A DNA stretch of 38,086 nt. It comes from Vibrio variabilis. Lineage in GTDB: Bacteria; Pseudomonadota; Gammaproteobacteria; Enterobacterales; Vibrionaceae. Both the position numbers and the translations under genes were made by a program. Shown here piece after piece: positions 1-8,423 of this stretch (positions within the stretch are counted from its first letter, which is position 1; the number at the start of each line of letters is the position of its first letter). Location: assembly GCF_003263785.1 (NCBI RefSeq), contig NZ_JYJK01000129.1:1-38086 (forward strand), given 5' to 3'. The notes beneath the pieces were generated by a model that worked only from the letters and a program-made list of their open reading frames with translations, was not told where the DNA came from and did no database searches.

Positions 1-12
1 ACCATACAAAAG

Positions 13-41
13 AAAAACCGACTCGCTTGAGTCGGTTTTTT
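13..41. terminator. Intrinsic terminator, bidirectional
   Basis: A perfect 7-bp stem CCGACTC/GAGTCGG (18-24 and 29-35) with loop GCTT is flanked by five A on the left and six T on the right. It can therefore stop transcription on either strand. It lies just past the end of the glutathionyl-hydroquinone reductase gene on the minus strand and probably also ends a plus-strand gene lying before the window. Confidence 0.85.
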
Positions 42-83
42 CGTCTCTGATGTCCTGAATATTTCAAAGTACCAACAACGACC

Positions 84-1034
84 CTATCCACCAATAGATT
101 CGCGGCCATGTGGCGAATCAAGATCCAGTTCAGGACCAAGTGGCACCACTTGTGTTGGATTAATCCCCGTGTGGCTAAAGTAATAGTGACGCTTAATATG
201 GTACATATCGGTCGTCGCACTCACTCCTTCCACTTGATACAGCTCTTTAAGATAGCCTTGAATGTTCGGGTAATCCGCAATGCGTTTTTTATTACATTTG
301 AAGTGACCAACGTACACAGCGTCAAAGCGAACTAAGGTCGTAAACAAGCGCCAGTCAGCTTCGGTTAATTTATCTCCAACAAGATAACGCGACGTTGCTA
401 GGTGCTCATCGATCTTATCTAGCGCATCAAACAAGCTATGGAAGGCCTCTTCATAAGCATCTTGAGAGGTGGCAAAGCCGCAGCGATACACGCCATTATT
501 GATGTTGGGATAGACAAACTCATTCCAGTTATCAATGCCAGCACGCAGTGATTCCGGATAATAATCGTCATGATTCCCTGTTAAATCATTGAACGCAGAG
601 TTGAACATTCGAATAATTTCAGAGGATTCGTTGCTTACTATGGTGTTGGTTTTCTTATCCCACAGTACAGGCACAGTCACTCTGCCGGTATAGTCAGGTT
701 TCGCTTGAGTATACACCTGATGCATCTTGGTAAAACCAAACAATGGCTCTGGAAGCCCAAACACCCACCCCTCTGAAAGCATATCGGGGCAAACAACAGT
801 GACATCAATGTGGGGCTCTAGTCCCTTGAGAGAGCGGAAGATAAGAGTACGATGTGCCCAAGGACACGCTAGCGACACATAAAGATGATAGCGACCAGAT
901 TCCGGTTGAAACTCGGCATCCGCTCGATTTTCAATCCAATTGCGAAAACCAGCGTCTTCACGGACAAATTTACCGCCAGAGGCTTTGGTGTCATACCAAA
1001 CGTCGTGCCAAACACCTTCTACTAATTTCCCCAT
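84..1034 (-). CDS. yqjG: Glutathionyl-hydroquinone reductase (YqjG-like omega-class GST)
   Basis: A cytosolic thioredoxin-fold enzyme expected to reduce glutathionyl-hydroquinones using glutathione and a catalytic cysteine. The protein is 316 residues. An N-terminal thioredoxin-like domain carries the family motif LACPWAHR, where the Cys is the nucleophile, followed by an all-helical GST C-terminal domain. The chosen start is MGKLVEG at 1034, because AAGAGGAA sits 7-8 bases upstream; an in-frame ATG at 1055 lacks a comparable site and would add 7 residues. It is a single gene, with a terminator at 13-41 after it. Family identity is secure from the CPWA motif and overall length (the E. coli protein is about 328 residues). 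The physiological substrate is not visible from sequence. Confidence 0.9.
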   Translation of the reverse strand: MGKLVEGVWHDVWYDTKASGGKFVREDAGFRNWIENRADAEFQPESGRYHLYVSLACPWAHRTLIFRSLKGLEPHIDVTVVCPDMLSEGWVFGLPEPLFGFTKMHQVYTQAKPDYTGRVTVPVLWDKKTNTIVSNESSEIIRMFNSAFNDLTGNHDDYYPESLRAGIDNWNEFVYPNINNGVYRCGFATSQDAYEEAFHSLFDALDKIDEHLATSRYLVGDKLTEADWRLFTTLVRFDAVYVGHFKCNKKRIADYPNIQGYLKELYQVEGVSATTDMYHIKRHYYFSHTGINPTQVVPLGPELDLDSPHGRESIGG

Positions 1035-1171
1035 GACTCTATTCCTCTTTATCATTTGATGATTCAGAGTATAGATCGAAGCCAGTTGGAACTTGATAGG
1101 AAGGGTTTAACTATGTCGTTCAAAATCTTTGAATAACTAGTGATATAGAAATTGGTTTATGGATTTCAGAT

Positions 1172-1228
1172 ACAAAAAAAGCGCGACCAAAAATCTCGTC
1201 GCGCTTAGGCCCGTCACAGGCTGAAAAT
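1172..1228 (-). ncRNA. oppZ: OppZ-like small RNA from the opp operon 3' UTR
   Basis: Downstream of the oppF stop, the minus-strand transcript carries a 9-bp stem (CCUUAACCA / UGGUUAGGG, with a G-U pair that is A-C on the other strand), a short GGCU/AGCC hairpin, a single-stranded stretch with CUGUGAC, and an intrinsic terminator. OppZ is described in V. cholerae as an RNase E product of the oppABCDF 3' UTR that represses the opp mRNA at oppB. Here GUCACAG-A-CUG at 5134-5144, directly upstream of the oppB ribosome site, pairs with CAG-C-CUGUGAC at 1213-1223 (7 + 3 bp with one mismatch). The AUUUUC just before this seed resembles an RNase E site, but the 5' end is my estimate. Confidence 0.6.
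1173..1206 (-). terminator. Terminator of the opp operon
   Basis: A perfect 9-bp stem AAGCGCGAC/GTCGCGCTT (1179-1187 and 1198-1206) is followed on the minus strand by a run of eight T. It ends the oppABCDF transcript and would form the 3' end of an OppZ-like RNA. Confidence 0.9.
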
Positions 1229-1294
1229 AGCCACCCTAACCACTCACACACAAATGGTTAAGGCTTTTCCTTGCTATTACATTACTGGGATACA

Positions 1295-2296
1295 CTAAAC
1301 GCTTACGTTTAGGCACGACACTGCGTGTACGTCCGTTCCCTGTATTGTTGGTTTTTGTTGTGCGCACTGCTCTGTCGCTTGTGGACAGCGCGTGCGGAAC
1401 ACACAACCCGATGGTGGGTTAATTGGAGACGGCAAATCACCTTCCAGCATTTGAATCGTCTTTGAGCGTTCAATCTTTGGATCTGGGATGGGTACTGCTG
1501 ACATCAACGCTCGTGTATACGGGTGTTTCGGGTCAGCAAACAGTGCCTCAGCTTCACCGAGTTCAACGGCGTTACCTAAGTACATCACCAATACGCGATC
1601 AGAGATGTGTTTTACTACCGACAAATCGTGGGCAATGAACACTAAGCTCAAACCTAGCTCTTTTTGTAGTTCCTTCAGAAGGTTAACAACCTGAGCCTGA
1701 ATCGATACGTCCAATGCCGATACAGGTTCATCACAGATGATCATCTTAGGCTTTAAGATAAGTGCACGTGCGATACCGATACGTTGACACTGACCGCCTG
1801 AGAACTCGTGCGGGTAACGGTTGATAACGTTTGGTAGTAGACCTACCTTTGTCATCATTTCACGAACGCGATCCTTCACTTCAGTCTTAGAGAGTTCTGG
1901 ATAGAAGGTTTCAAGAGGCTCAGCGATGATGTCACCCACAGTCATACGCGGGTTAAGCGATGCTAAAGGATCCTGGAAAATCATTTGGATCTCTTTGCGC
2001 GTATTGCGACGCTCAACTTCACGCATCTTAGTCAGATCTTGACCAAGCCACATCACTTCACCGTCTGTTGCTTCAACCAGACCGATGATGGCACGCGCAA
2101 ATGTCGATTTACCACAACCAGACTCGCCTACTACACCTAGCGTTTCGCCTTCGTATAAACGAACATTCACGCCGTCTACCGCTTTAAGGTTGGCAGGTTT
2201 GCTCCAAGGCCATGCAGACTTGGAGGCAATGCTAAAGTGAACCTTAAGCTCTTTAACGTCTAGAAGTAGTTCTTTGTTATTTGTCATTGCATTCAT
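1295..2296 (-). CDS. oppF: Oligopeptide ABC transporter ATP-binding protein OppF
   Basis: One of the two cytoplasmic ATPases that power oligopeptide import through OppBC. Visible motifs are Walker A (GESGCGKS near residues 57-64), the signature FSGGQ, Walker B MIICDEP followed by SALD, and the C-terminal oligopeptide/dipeptide extension with a cysteine group (GCVFRTRC...C). The start at 2296 gives an ATGA overlap with the oppD stop and a GGGAGGC site 9 bases upstream, so it is preferred over the upstream in-frame ATG at 2314. The next ATG (2287) is also possible. The product is 333 residues. It is the last gene of the operon and is followed by the OppZ-like 3' UTR. Confidence 0.94.
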   Translation of the reverse strand: MNAMTNNKELLLDVKELKVHFSIASKSAWPWSKPANLKAVDGVNVRLYEGETLGVVGESGCGKSTFARAIIGLVEATDGEVMWLGQDLTKMREVERRNTRKEIQMIFQDPLASLNPRMTVGDIIAEPLETFYPELSKTEVKDRVREMMTKVGLLPNVINRYPHEFSGGQCQRIGIARALILKPKMIICDEPVSALDVSIQAQVVNLLKELQKELGLSLVFIAHDLSVVKHISDRVLVMYLGNAVELGEAEALFADPKHPYTRALMSAVPIPDPKIERSKTIQMLEGDLPSPINPPSGCVFRTRCPQATEQCAQQKPTIQGTDVHAVSCLNVSV

Positions 2297-3264
2297 TTGG
2301 CCCAAGCCTCCCAATCAGAAAAACACGCACGTTGACGACCTTGACCAAAGTTCTCTAGCTTTGGTGCTTCCACGCTACACTGAGGTGTTGCGCGGTGACA
2401 ACGCTCTTGGTAAGGACAGCCTGGTGGTAGACGTAGCAAGTTTGGTGGGTTGCCTGGAATCGTCGGTAGAATTTCACCTTCAGTATCCAAACGAGGGATC
2501 GCTTTTAGCAGACCTTCTGCGTATGGGTGACTTGGGTTGTAGAAGATTTCATCTACAGTGCCGTATTCCATAGTACGGCCCGCGTACATCACCAATACTT
2601 TGTCACATGAACCCGCAACCACACCAAGGTCGTGGGTGATCATGATGATTGCGGTATTGAATTCGGTTTTCAGCTCGTTCAGAAGATCCATGATCTGTGC
2701 TTGAACGGTTACATCAAGAGCCGTAGTTGGCTCATCGGCAATCAGTAGCTTTGGACGACATAGTAGCGCCATCGCAATCATAACACGCTGACGCATGCCG
2801 CCTGAAAACTCATGCGGATACATAGTGATACGCTTACGCGCTTCAGGGATCTTAACGGCTTCTAGCATGCGAACTGACTCTTCGAATGCCTCAGCTTTGC
2901 CCATGCCTTTGTGAAGCATGAGTACTTCCATCAACTGGTCGCTCACCTTCATATAAGGGTTTAGCGAGGTCATTGGATCTTGGAAGATCATCGCGATTTG
3001 TTCTGCACGAACTTTGTTCAGCTCTTTCTCAGGCAGGTTTAAGATCTCTTTGCCTTCAAACTTGGCACTGCCAGAGATGATGCCGTTTTTCGCAAGCAGA
3101 CCCATGATAGAGAAAACCGTCTGAGATTTACCCGAACCTGACTCACCTACGATACCCAACGTTTCACCTTGGTTTAGTGAGAAGTTCAGGTCGTTAACTG
3201 CGGTAACAATACCGTCCTGCGTGGTAAATTCGACACGCAGATCTTTTACATCTAATAAGCTCAT
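2293..3264 (-). CDS. oppD: Oligopeptide ABC transporter ATP-binding protein OppD
   Basis: The second ATPase of the oligopeptide importer. The 323-residue protein has Walker A GESGSGKS, signature FSGGM, Walker B LLIADEPTTALD, and the C-terminal oligopeptide/dipeptide domain with the cysteine pattern GCPYQERC...C. In related dipeptide/oligopeptide ATPases these cysteines are reported to bind an iron-sulfur cluster. AAGGAAG lies just upstream of the ATG. The gene follows oppC by 19 bases and overlaps oppF by four (ATGA), indicating translational coupling. No disruption is seen. Confidence 0.95.
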   Translation of the reverse strand: MSLLDVKDLRVEFTTQDGIVTAVNDLNFSLNQGETLGIVGESGSGKSQTVFSIMGLLAKNGIISGSAKFEGKEILNLPEKELNKVRAEQIAMIFQDPMTSLNPYMKVSDQLMEVLMLHKGMGKAEAFEESVRMLEAVKIPEARKRITMYPHEFSGGMRQRVMIAMALLCRPKLLIADEPTTALDVTVQAQIMDLLNELKTEFNTAIIMITHDLGVVAGSCDKVLVMYAGRTMEYGTVDEIFYNPSHPYAEGLLKAIPRLDTEGEILPTIPGNPPNLLRLPPGCPYQERCHRATPQCSVEAPKLENFGQGRQRACFSDWEAWAK

Positions 3265-3283
3265 ATTACTTCCTTAGTCTTTA

Positions 3284-4189
3284 TTATCTGTCTTTTGGAT
3301 CCAACGCGTCACGAAGACCGTCGCCCACATAGTTAAAGCAGAACAGGGTGACTACCATGAATGCTGCAGGGAATGTTAGCTGCCAAATAGCAACTTCCAT
3401 TGTATTTGCACCTTCTTGCAGTAGTGCGCCCCAACTTGTCATTGGTTCTTGAACGCCTAGACCAAGGAATGAAAGGAATGATTCGGTCAGAATCATACTT
3501 GGGATAAGTAGTGTTGAGTAAACCGCTACGATACCCAGTACGTTCGGGACGATGTGACGAGTGATGATTTTCCACTTGCTCACACCACATACGTGCGCCG
3601 CTTCAATAAACTCTTTGCTGCGCAGGCTGAGAGTCTGACCACGTACGATACGCGCCATGTCTAGCCAAGCAATTGCACCGATAGCCACAAAGATAAGCAC
3701 GATGTTACGACCAAAGAATGTCACCAGTACGATAACTAGGAACATAAATGGTACTGCGTACAGAATTTCTAGGATACGCATCATAATGCGGTCAACACGA
3801 CCACCAATAAAGCCAGATGCGGCACCGTAAAGGGTGCCGATAACGACCGCCACCAATGCACCTAGTACACCTACCATTAGCGAGATACGACCGCCAACGA
3901 GAGTACGAACGTATAAATCACGACCCAGTGCGTCAGTACCAAACCAGTGATCCGCACTAGGTGCTGCGTGCATCGCGTACCAATCTGTATCGTCAAATGT
4001 ATATTGAGCGAACATAGGTAGGAAGATAACCGCTAGCGTCATCAAGGTTAGAATGAACAAGCTGACCATCGCGGCTTTGTTACGCATAAAACGAATGCGT
4101 GCATCTTGCCAAAGACTGCGACCCTCAACTTCCAAATTTTCTGAAAACTTTTCAACTGCTTCTAAGTTTTCTTTTTTCGTTAGCATCAT
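3284..4189 (-). CDS. oppC: Oligopeptide ABC transporter permease OppC
   Basis: An inner-membrane permease subunit that forms the translocation path with OppB. The 301-residue protein has a cytoplasmic N-terminal tail, a first membrane helix near residues 38-60, and the BPD-type permease region. The EAA-loop consensus is readable as EAAHVCGVSKWKIITRHIVPNV. The start has AAGGAG 7 bases upstream, and a second ATG follows immediately. Spacing to oppB is 12 bases. It resembles E. coli OppC in length and plan. Confidence 0.94.
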   Translation of the reverse strand: MMLTKKENLEAVEKFSENLEVEGRSLWQDARIRFMRNKAAMVSLFILTLMTLAVIFLPMFAQYTFDDTDWYAMHAAPSADHWFGTDALGRDLYVRTLVGGRISLMVGVLGALVAVVIGTLYGAASGFIGGRVDRIMMRILEILYAVPFMFLVIVLVTFFGRNIVLIFVAIGAIAWLDMARIVRGQTLSLRSKEFIEAAHVCGVSKWKIITRHIVPNVLGIVAVYSTLLIPSMILTESFLSFLGLGVQEPMTSWGALLQEGANTMEVAIWQLTFPAAFMVVTLFCFNYVGDGLRDALDPKDR

Positions 4190-4201
4190 TACCCAGCTCC
4201 T

Positions 4202-5120
4202 TTAGTAACGAATTTTCGGGTCAATCATGGCAAGCAAGATGTCCACGACCGCATTGAATAGAATGAATAGGAAACCAATCAAAATGGTGATACCCATTAC
4301 CAACGAATAGTCACGGTTAAAGGCTGCGTTTACGAACAACTTACCAATACCTGGTAGACCAAAGATGGTCTCGATAACGACCGAACCGGTGATGATACCT
4401 ACGAAAGCAGGCCCCATGTACGACACGACTGGCAGTAGAGCTGGCTTAAGCGCGTGCTTAAGAATGATGTAACGGTAACTCAAACCTTTCGCACGAGCGG
4501 TACGGATAAAGTTACTGTTCAGTGTTTCAATCATGCTACCACGGGTGATACGGGCAAATGTAGCCACGTAGAGCAGAGACATACCAATGATCGGCAGCGC
4601 ATGTATTTAAATGAGCCATCGTTCCAACCACCAGCAGGCAGCCAACCAAGGTTAATAGAGAAGATATAAATCAGTACTGGCGCGAGTACGAATGAGGCAT
4701 GACGACCCCGAGCATGGCGGTGGCCATTACCCCATAATCGAGCCAACTGTTTTGCCGCAGCGCGGCAATGGTTCCAACACTCACCCCCATAATGACGGTA
4801 AAGATGAACGCTAAGAAACCCACTTTTGCAGATACTGGTAGTGCATTAGATACCAGCTCATTTACCGTGAAGTCTTTGTATTTAAAAGAGGGACCAAAGT
4901 CGCCTTGCAAGATATTGGTTAGGTAAGTGGTGTATTGCTCAAACACCGGCTTATCAAGGCCATATTTTGCGTTGATGTTCGCCATTACCTCTGGAGGTAG
5001 CGGACGCTCACTTGAAAAAGGGTTACCCGGTGCAAAGCGCATCAGGAAAAAAGATACGGTGATCAATACCAATAGCGTTGGTATTGCTTCAAAAATCCGT
5101 TTCATAATGAATTTAAACAT
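4202..5120 (-). CDS. oppB: Oligopeptide ABC transporter permease OppB (two frameshifts)
   Basis: A permease subunit with first helix FKFIMKRIFEAIPTLLVLI, a large periplasmic loop, and an EAA loop (RTARAKGLSYRYIILKHALKPAL). The reading frame breaks twice. Near 4696 one base is missing after VVMP, where restoring it gives VVMPSFVLAPVL. Near 4600 another is missing, where restoring it gives KYMALPIIGMSLLY. With both corrected the protein is 306 residues, the usual OppB length. The start ATG at 5120 follows GGATGGATGAG; an upstream frame to 5183 is not needed. The region just before the ribosome site (5134-5144) can pair with the OppZ-like RNA. Two one-base losses in an otherwise perfectly conserved gene suggest read errors; a real pseudogene cannot be excluded. 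Confidence 0.88.
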
Positions 5121-5165
5121 AAACTCATCCATCCAGTCTGTGACAATTAAAAATAGCAATAGACG

Positions 5166-5187
5166 CTGCATGTGTTTCCACATGCAG
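5166..5187 (-). promoter_or_regulatory. Stem-loop between oppA and oppB
   Basis: A perfect 9-bp inverted repeat CTGCATGTG/CACATGCAG with a 4-base loop (GAAA on the minus strand) sits in the 129-base gap between oppA and oppB. A moderately T-rich stretch follows but no clean T run. Such structures commonly protect the highly expressed oppA message and lower expression of the distal permease and ATPase genes. That role is inferred here. Confidence 0.65.
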
Positions 5188-5249
5188 TGCCTTCATAGTT
5201 ATAGTTTTATGTGAGTAGGAACTACTCTATTGAATTACTTGAGAAGCAA

Positions 5250-6915
5250 TTACTCTACGATGTACATATCTTTAGAGAACAGCTTATCTTCAGCGTTGTT
5301 CACCGCATAGCCACCTACTTTAGGTGAAACTAGACGAGATGTAACGTACTGATAGATTGGTGCGATTGGCATATCGCGCGCTAGCAGTTTTTCAGCTTCG
5401 ATGTATAGCGCTTCACGCTCTTCGTCGCTTGTTGCAGCCATTGCTTTCGCCATTACCGCGTCGTACTCTTCGCTGTGGTACTTCGGATCGTTTGAGCTGT
5501 TGTTGGATTGCATTAGCGACAGGAAGCTTGAAGCTTCGTTGTAGTCACCACACCAACCAGCACGAGTCACGTCGAAGTCACCTTGACGACGAGTATCTAG
5601 GTACGTTTTCCACTCTTGGTTTTCAAGCGTCACGTTAACACCTAGGTCTTTCTTCCACATAGATTGGATAGCAGTCGCTACTTTCTTGTGGTTTTCAGAC
5701 GTGTTGTACAACAGAGTGAAGTTTAGAGGGTTCGCCTCATCGAAACCTGCTTCAGCAAGTAGCTTCTTCGCTTCAGCAATACGCTCTTCTTGAGTCATGT
5801 TGCCGTACGCTGGAAGTGCAGGGTTGAAGCCCGCAGTGATTTCTGGCGTTAGGAAGTAAGCTGGCTTTTGACCTTGACCCATGATTGCGTTAGCAACGAC
5901 GTCACGGTCGATAGTGTAAGACAGGGCTTTACGAACGCGAACATCGTCGAACGGTGCTTTCTGGTTGTTGAAACCATAGTAGTAAGAACACAGGTTACCT
6001 TTCACGTTAACCGATTCTGGGTGCTCTTTCTGTAGACGTTTGAAGTGCTCGATTGGCAGTTTCGTTCGTGATCTGAATTTCACCAGATAGGAAACGGTTC
6101 ATTTCCGCTACTTGGTTTTCGATCGGTAGGAACGTTACTTTCGTTAGCTTAGTATTTGCATTATCCCAGTACTGAGTATTTGGCTTAAGCTCGATACGCT
6201 CGTTGACTACCCACTTGTCTAGTACGAATGCACCGTTACCAACAAAGTTTTCTGGTTTAGTCCACTGATCGCCAAACTTCTCAACCGTTGCTTGGTGTAC
6301 TGGCTTAACGGTTGTGTGACCCATCATCTTAACGAAGTAAGGAACCGCCTGCTCTAGTTGTACAACAAGAGTGTGGTCGTCAGTCGCAGTCACACCTAGT
6401 GTGTCTTTGTCTTTCTTACCAGCGATGATATCTGCAGCATTTTCCATAGTGGTCATTTCTAGGTACCACGAGTATGGAGATGCTGTGTTTGGATCAACTG
6501 CACGCTTGAAACTGTATACAAAATCTTGAGCAGTAACTGGGTCGCCGTTAGACCATTTAGCGTCTTTGCGAAGGTGGAAAGTGAACTTAGTGTTGTCTGT
6601 CGTTTCCCAAGACTCAGCAACACCAGGGATAGTGTTACCATCTGCGTCTTGGTTTACAAGGCCTTCTAGAAGATCACGGATTACGTGAGACTCTGGAACA
6701 CCTTCGGTTTTATGCGGGTCAATCGACGCTACTTCAGTACCGTTACCACGAACGAGCTCCTGAACAGCTGCCAATTTAACTTCTGATGTATTTTCCACTG
6801 CAGCCGGTGCAGGTTGTTGAGTCTGTTTTTCCTCTGGCTTATCGCCACAACCTACTAGCGCTAGCGACATACCTGCGCTTACAAGTATCGCTCGCGTGAT
6901 CTTATTCTTATACAT
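5250..6915 (-). CDS. oppA: Oligopeptide-binding lipoprotein OppA (one frameshift)
   Basis: The substrate-binding protein that captures peptides for OppBCDF, family SBP_bac_5 (readable SWETTDNTKFTFHLRKDAKWSNGDPVTAQDF). The chosen start MYKNKITR at 6915 has GGAG 8 bases upstream. The N-terminus ends in a lipobox (ALVGC), followed by a Lys/Glu/Gln-rich linker, so this looks like a lipoprotein, unlike the soluble periplasmic E. coli OppA. The frame breaks at 6060-6062, where an AAA (minus strand) carries one base too many. Removing it joins ITNE to LPIEHFKRLQKEHP and gives a 554-residue protein of normal OppA length. It is the first gene of the operon, with a long untranslated leader. Confidence 0.9.
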
Positions 6916-7126
6916 GCATTTAACTCCAAGTTTTATTTTTGCATCCATGACTTCTTCGAAGAATTGCTAGAACGGTCAGCATTTTAGAACTATTTAGCTC
7001 AATATTTGAGCATAAAATTCTAAATCCTTACGAAGATTGCGGTTCACATTACCAATCTTCAAAGCAATTTGCCATATTTTTGTAGCAAAAATGGCATAAT
7101 TCTCCTAGGAGAGATAAATAATAGAT

Positions 7127-7150
7127 AAAAACTCCACCAAAAGGTGGAGT
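7127..7150 (-). terminator. Intrinsic terminator of a predicted minus-strand RNA
   Basis: A perfect 8-bp stem ACTCCACC/GGTGGAGT (7131-7138 and 7143-7150) with a 4-base loop is followed on the minus strand by TTTTT. It lies 212 bases upstream of oppA. It is not needed to end the LuxR-type gene, which has its own terminator at 7374-7410, so it should end a separate transcript or attenuate a long oppA leader. Confidence 0.75.
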
Positions 7151-7285
7151 CACTAACTGATATCACTAGTGAGTAATTTAACACCAGCAATAAATCTCGA
7201 TAATTCTAATTTTTAACCACTAAACAGCATGTTTGACTAAAAACCCACCACACCATTTAACAATTCGTTTTCATTTTACCTATCA
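7127..7285 (-). ncRNA. Predicted CRP-activated small RNA upstream of oppA
   Basis: A transcript of about 160 nt is predicted from three aligned signals on the minus strand: a perfect CRP box centred at 7325.5, a -10 like GATAAT at 7297-7292 that puts the start near 7285 (about 40 bases from the box centre, as in class II CRP promoters), and an intrinsic terminator at 7127-7150. No coding frame longer than five codons follows the first ATG. A GU-rich stretch (GGUGUGGUGGG, 7254-7244) resembles the unpaired target-binding segments of GcvB-like RNAs. The alternative is a terminated leader of the oppA mRNA. I do not recognise it as a named family. Confidence 0.5.
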
Positions 7286-7291
7286 CTCAGA

Positions 7292-7333
7292 ATTATCAAA
7301 CACCTAAAAAAACCAAATGTGATTGCAATCACA
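7292..7333 (-). promoter_or_regulatory. CRP box with class II type promoter
   Basis: TGTGATTGCAATCACA at 7318-7333 matches both half-sites of the CRP consensus (TGTGA-N6-TCACA) exactly and sits in a longer CCAAAT...ATTTGG palindrome. On the minus strand GATAAT at 7297-7292 is placed so that the box centre falls about 40 bases upstream of the expected start. The plus-strand orientation offers no -10 at the equivalent place. Confidence 0.7.
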
Positions 7334-7373
7334 TACATTTGGCCTACTTCCGTGCAACCTCGGATTAAGATCA

Positions 7374-7410
7374 CAAAAAAACCCGACCTCTGACTACCAA
7401 GAGATCGGGT
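7374..7410 (-). terminator. Terminator of the LuxR-type regulator gene
   Basis: ACCCGA/TCGGGT (7381-7386 and 7405-7410), extended by CTCT/AGAG across one mismatch, is followed on the minus strand by seven T. It lies about 150 bases after the regulator stop codon. Confidence 0.8.
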
Positions 7411-7562
7411 AAACTGACGGCGCTACGCGGCTCAAGCGTGCGCTCAGATAAGGAGATGTGTCACTAGCAGACGCTACGTATCGCGCTTACTGGTTCCAAC
7501 CATTACTATGTTAAATATTTTTAACATCCGACCCAATAACCCTAATAGGGGATAAAAGGTGA

Positions 7563-8417
7563 TCAGTGCACGCTCTTACCCCCAAAATACAGGGTTAGCG
7601 GGTCAATGTTGCTGTCAGCAGGCACGGTTGATGCCGCTTCCAAAAACAGAGAAAACAGCTCTGACTGGGAAGATATTTTTAACTTATTGTGAATTCGCTT
7701 GCGATATACCTTTACAGTTTCTGTCGAGACCTCCAGCAAAGGCGCAATTGCCTTAGTCGAGTACCCTTGCAGCACCAGTTGAGTCACCTGACATTCACGT
7801 TCACTCAGGAAGTCTTTGCCAAAGTTACTGAAAATATCATTCAACTGATGACCGATAGTACGTTGTTCTGGGTGCCCTACTTGAAAGTGCTTGCAAATCG
7901 CAACACTGATCAGCTCATAAAAGCTATTGACGATTTCCACTTCATCGACATCCACACAGGCCTTATTGCGCAGTCCAAGTGAAAGCACTAAACGCAAATC
8001 ATCACCACAACTGGTGATGACGCCCACTTCTTTTTGCAAACCTGTTTGTTTGTAAATTTGGTGGTAGTAATCGCTACTATAGAACTCATCTGGAGCAATA
8101 TCATCGAGACGATAGACCCCTTCTTTTACCCCGCGGCGGATCAACTGATAGAACGGATCCAACACTAAAGCGCCCATAAACTCTTTGTCGATAGCTTGGT
8201 CTTCGAAAAAAGTCGTATCGTTATAAAGCACAACAGGTGCGTTGTCTCCATCAAAGCTCATCACGACTAAACTGTCATAACCGACAATCGCAGTTGTAAG
8301 CTCAGACAGACGCTGTAGAAAAGTGACATCGCCAATAGCGGCAATTAAGCGTGGATAGTGTCGGTTGAACTCGTTCCATGCAGCGGCTTGTTCCGTCATT
8401 GTCGTAGCTTGAGACAT
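7563..8417 (-). CDS. LuxR-family transcriptional regulator
   Basis: A 284-residue DNA-binding protein. Its C-terminal 65 residues are a GerE/LuxR-type helix-turn-helix: LSERECQVTQLVLQGYSTKA, then ETVKVYRKRIHNKLKI. The N-terminal 200 residues form a sensor-like domain with no acyl-homoserine-lactone motif that I can recognise, so the ligand is unknown. The ATG at 8417 is preferred because AAGGAG lies five bases upstream; the alternative GTG at 8423 overlaps that site. The gene is divergent from the AlkK-like ligase, and the ligase and the MFS gene share an upstream motif. This suggests it is their local activator, but this is inference. It has its own terminator at 7374-7410. Confidence 0.85.
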   Translation of the reverse strand: MSQATTMTEQAAAWNEFNRHYPRLIAAIGDVTFLQRLSELTTAIVGYDSLVVMSFDGDNAPVVLYNDTTFFEDQAIDKEFMGALVLDPFYQLIRRGVKEGVYRLDDIAPDEFYSSDYYHQIYKQTGLQKEVGVITSCGDDLRLVLSLGLRNKACVDVDEVEIVNSFYELISVAICKHFQVGHPEQRTIGHQLNDIFSNFGKDFLSERECQVTQLVLQGYSTKAIAPLLEVSTETVKVYRKRIHNKLKISSQSELFSLFLEAASTVPADSNIDPLTLYFGGKSVH

Positions 8418-8423
8418 AGACAC

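Larger units (their letters stand above)
6949..7562. other. Regulatory intergenic region upstream of oppA
   Basis: This 614-base stretch has no convincing protein gene. It holds, from oppA outward: an inverted repeat GCTCAA-TAT-TTGAGC (6997-7011); a stem GAAGATTG/CAATCTTC (7032-7060); a near-palindrome around GCCAT...ATGGC (7071-7095); a 12-bp perfect palindrome TCTCCTAGGAGA (7101-7112); a minus-strand terminator (7127-7150); a predicted RNA with CRP-dependent promoter (7127-7333); and the terminator of the LuxR-type regulator (7374-7410). The first four lie in the likely oppA leader or promoter region and may be operators or mRNA structures. Confidence 0.6.

Noticed and set aside
4202..5120. 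oppB as a true pseudogene that disables the transporter
   Set aside because: Both breaks are single missing bases in an otherwise perfectly conserved gene, and eight other genes show the same error type; sequencing error is simpler. It remains possible.
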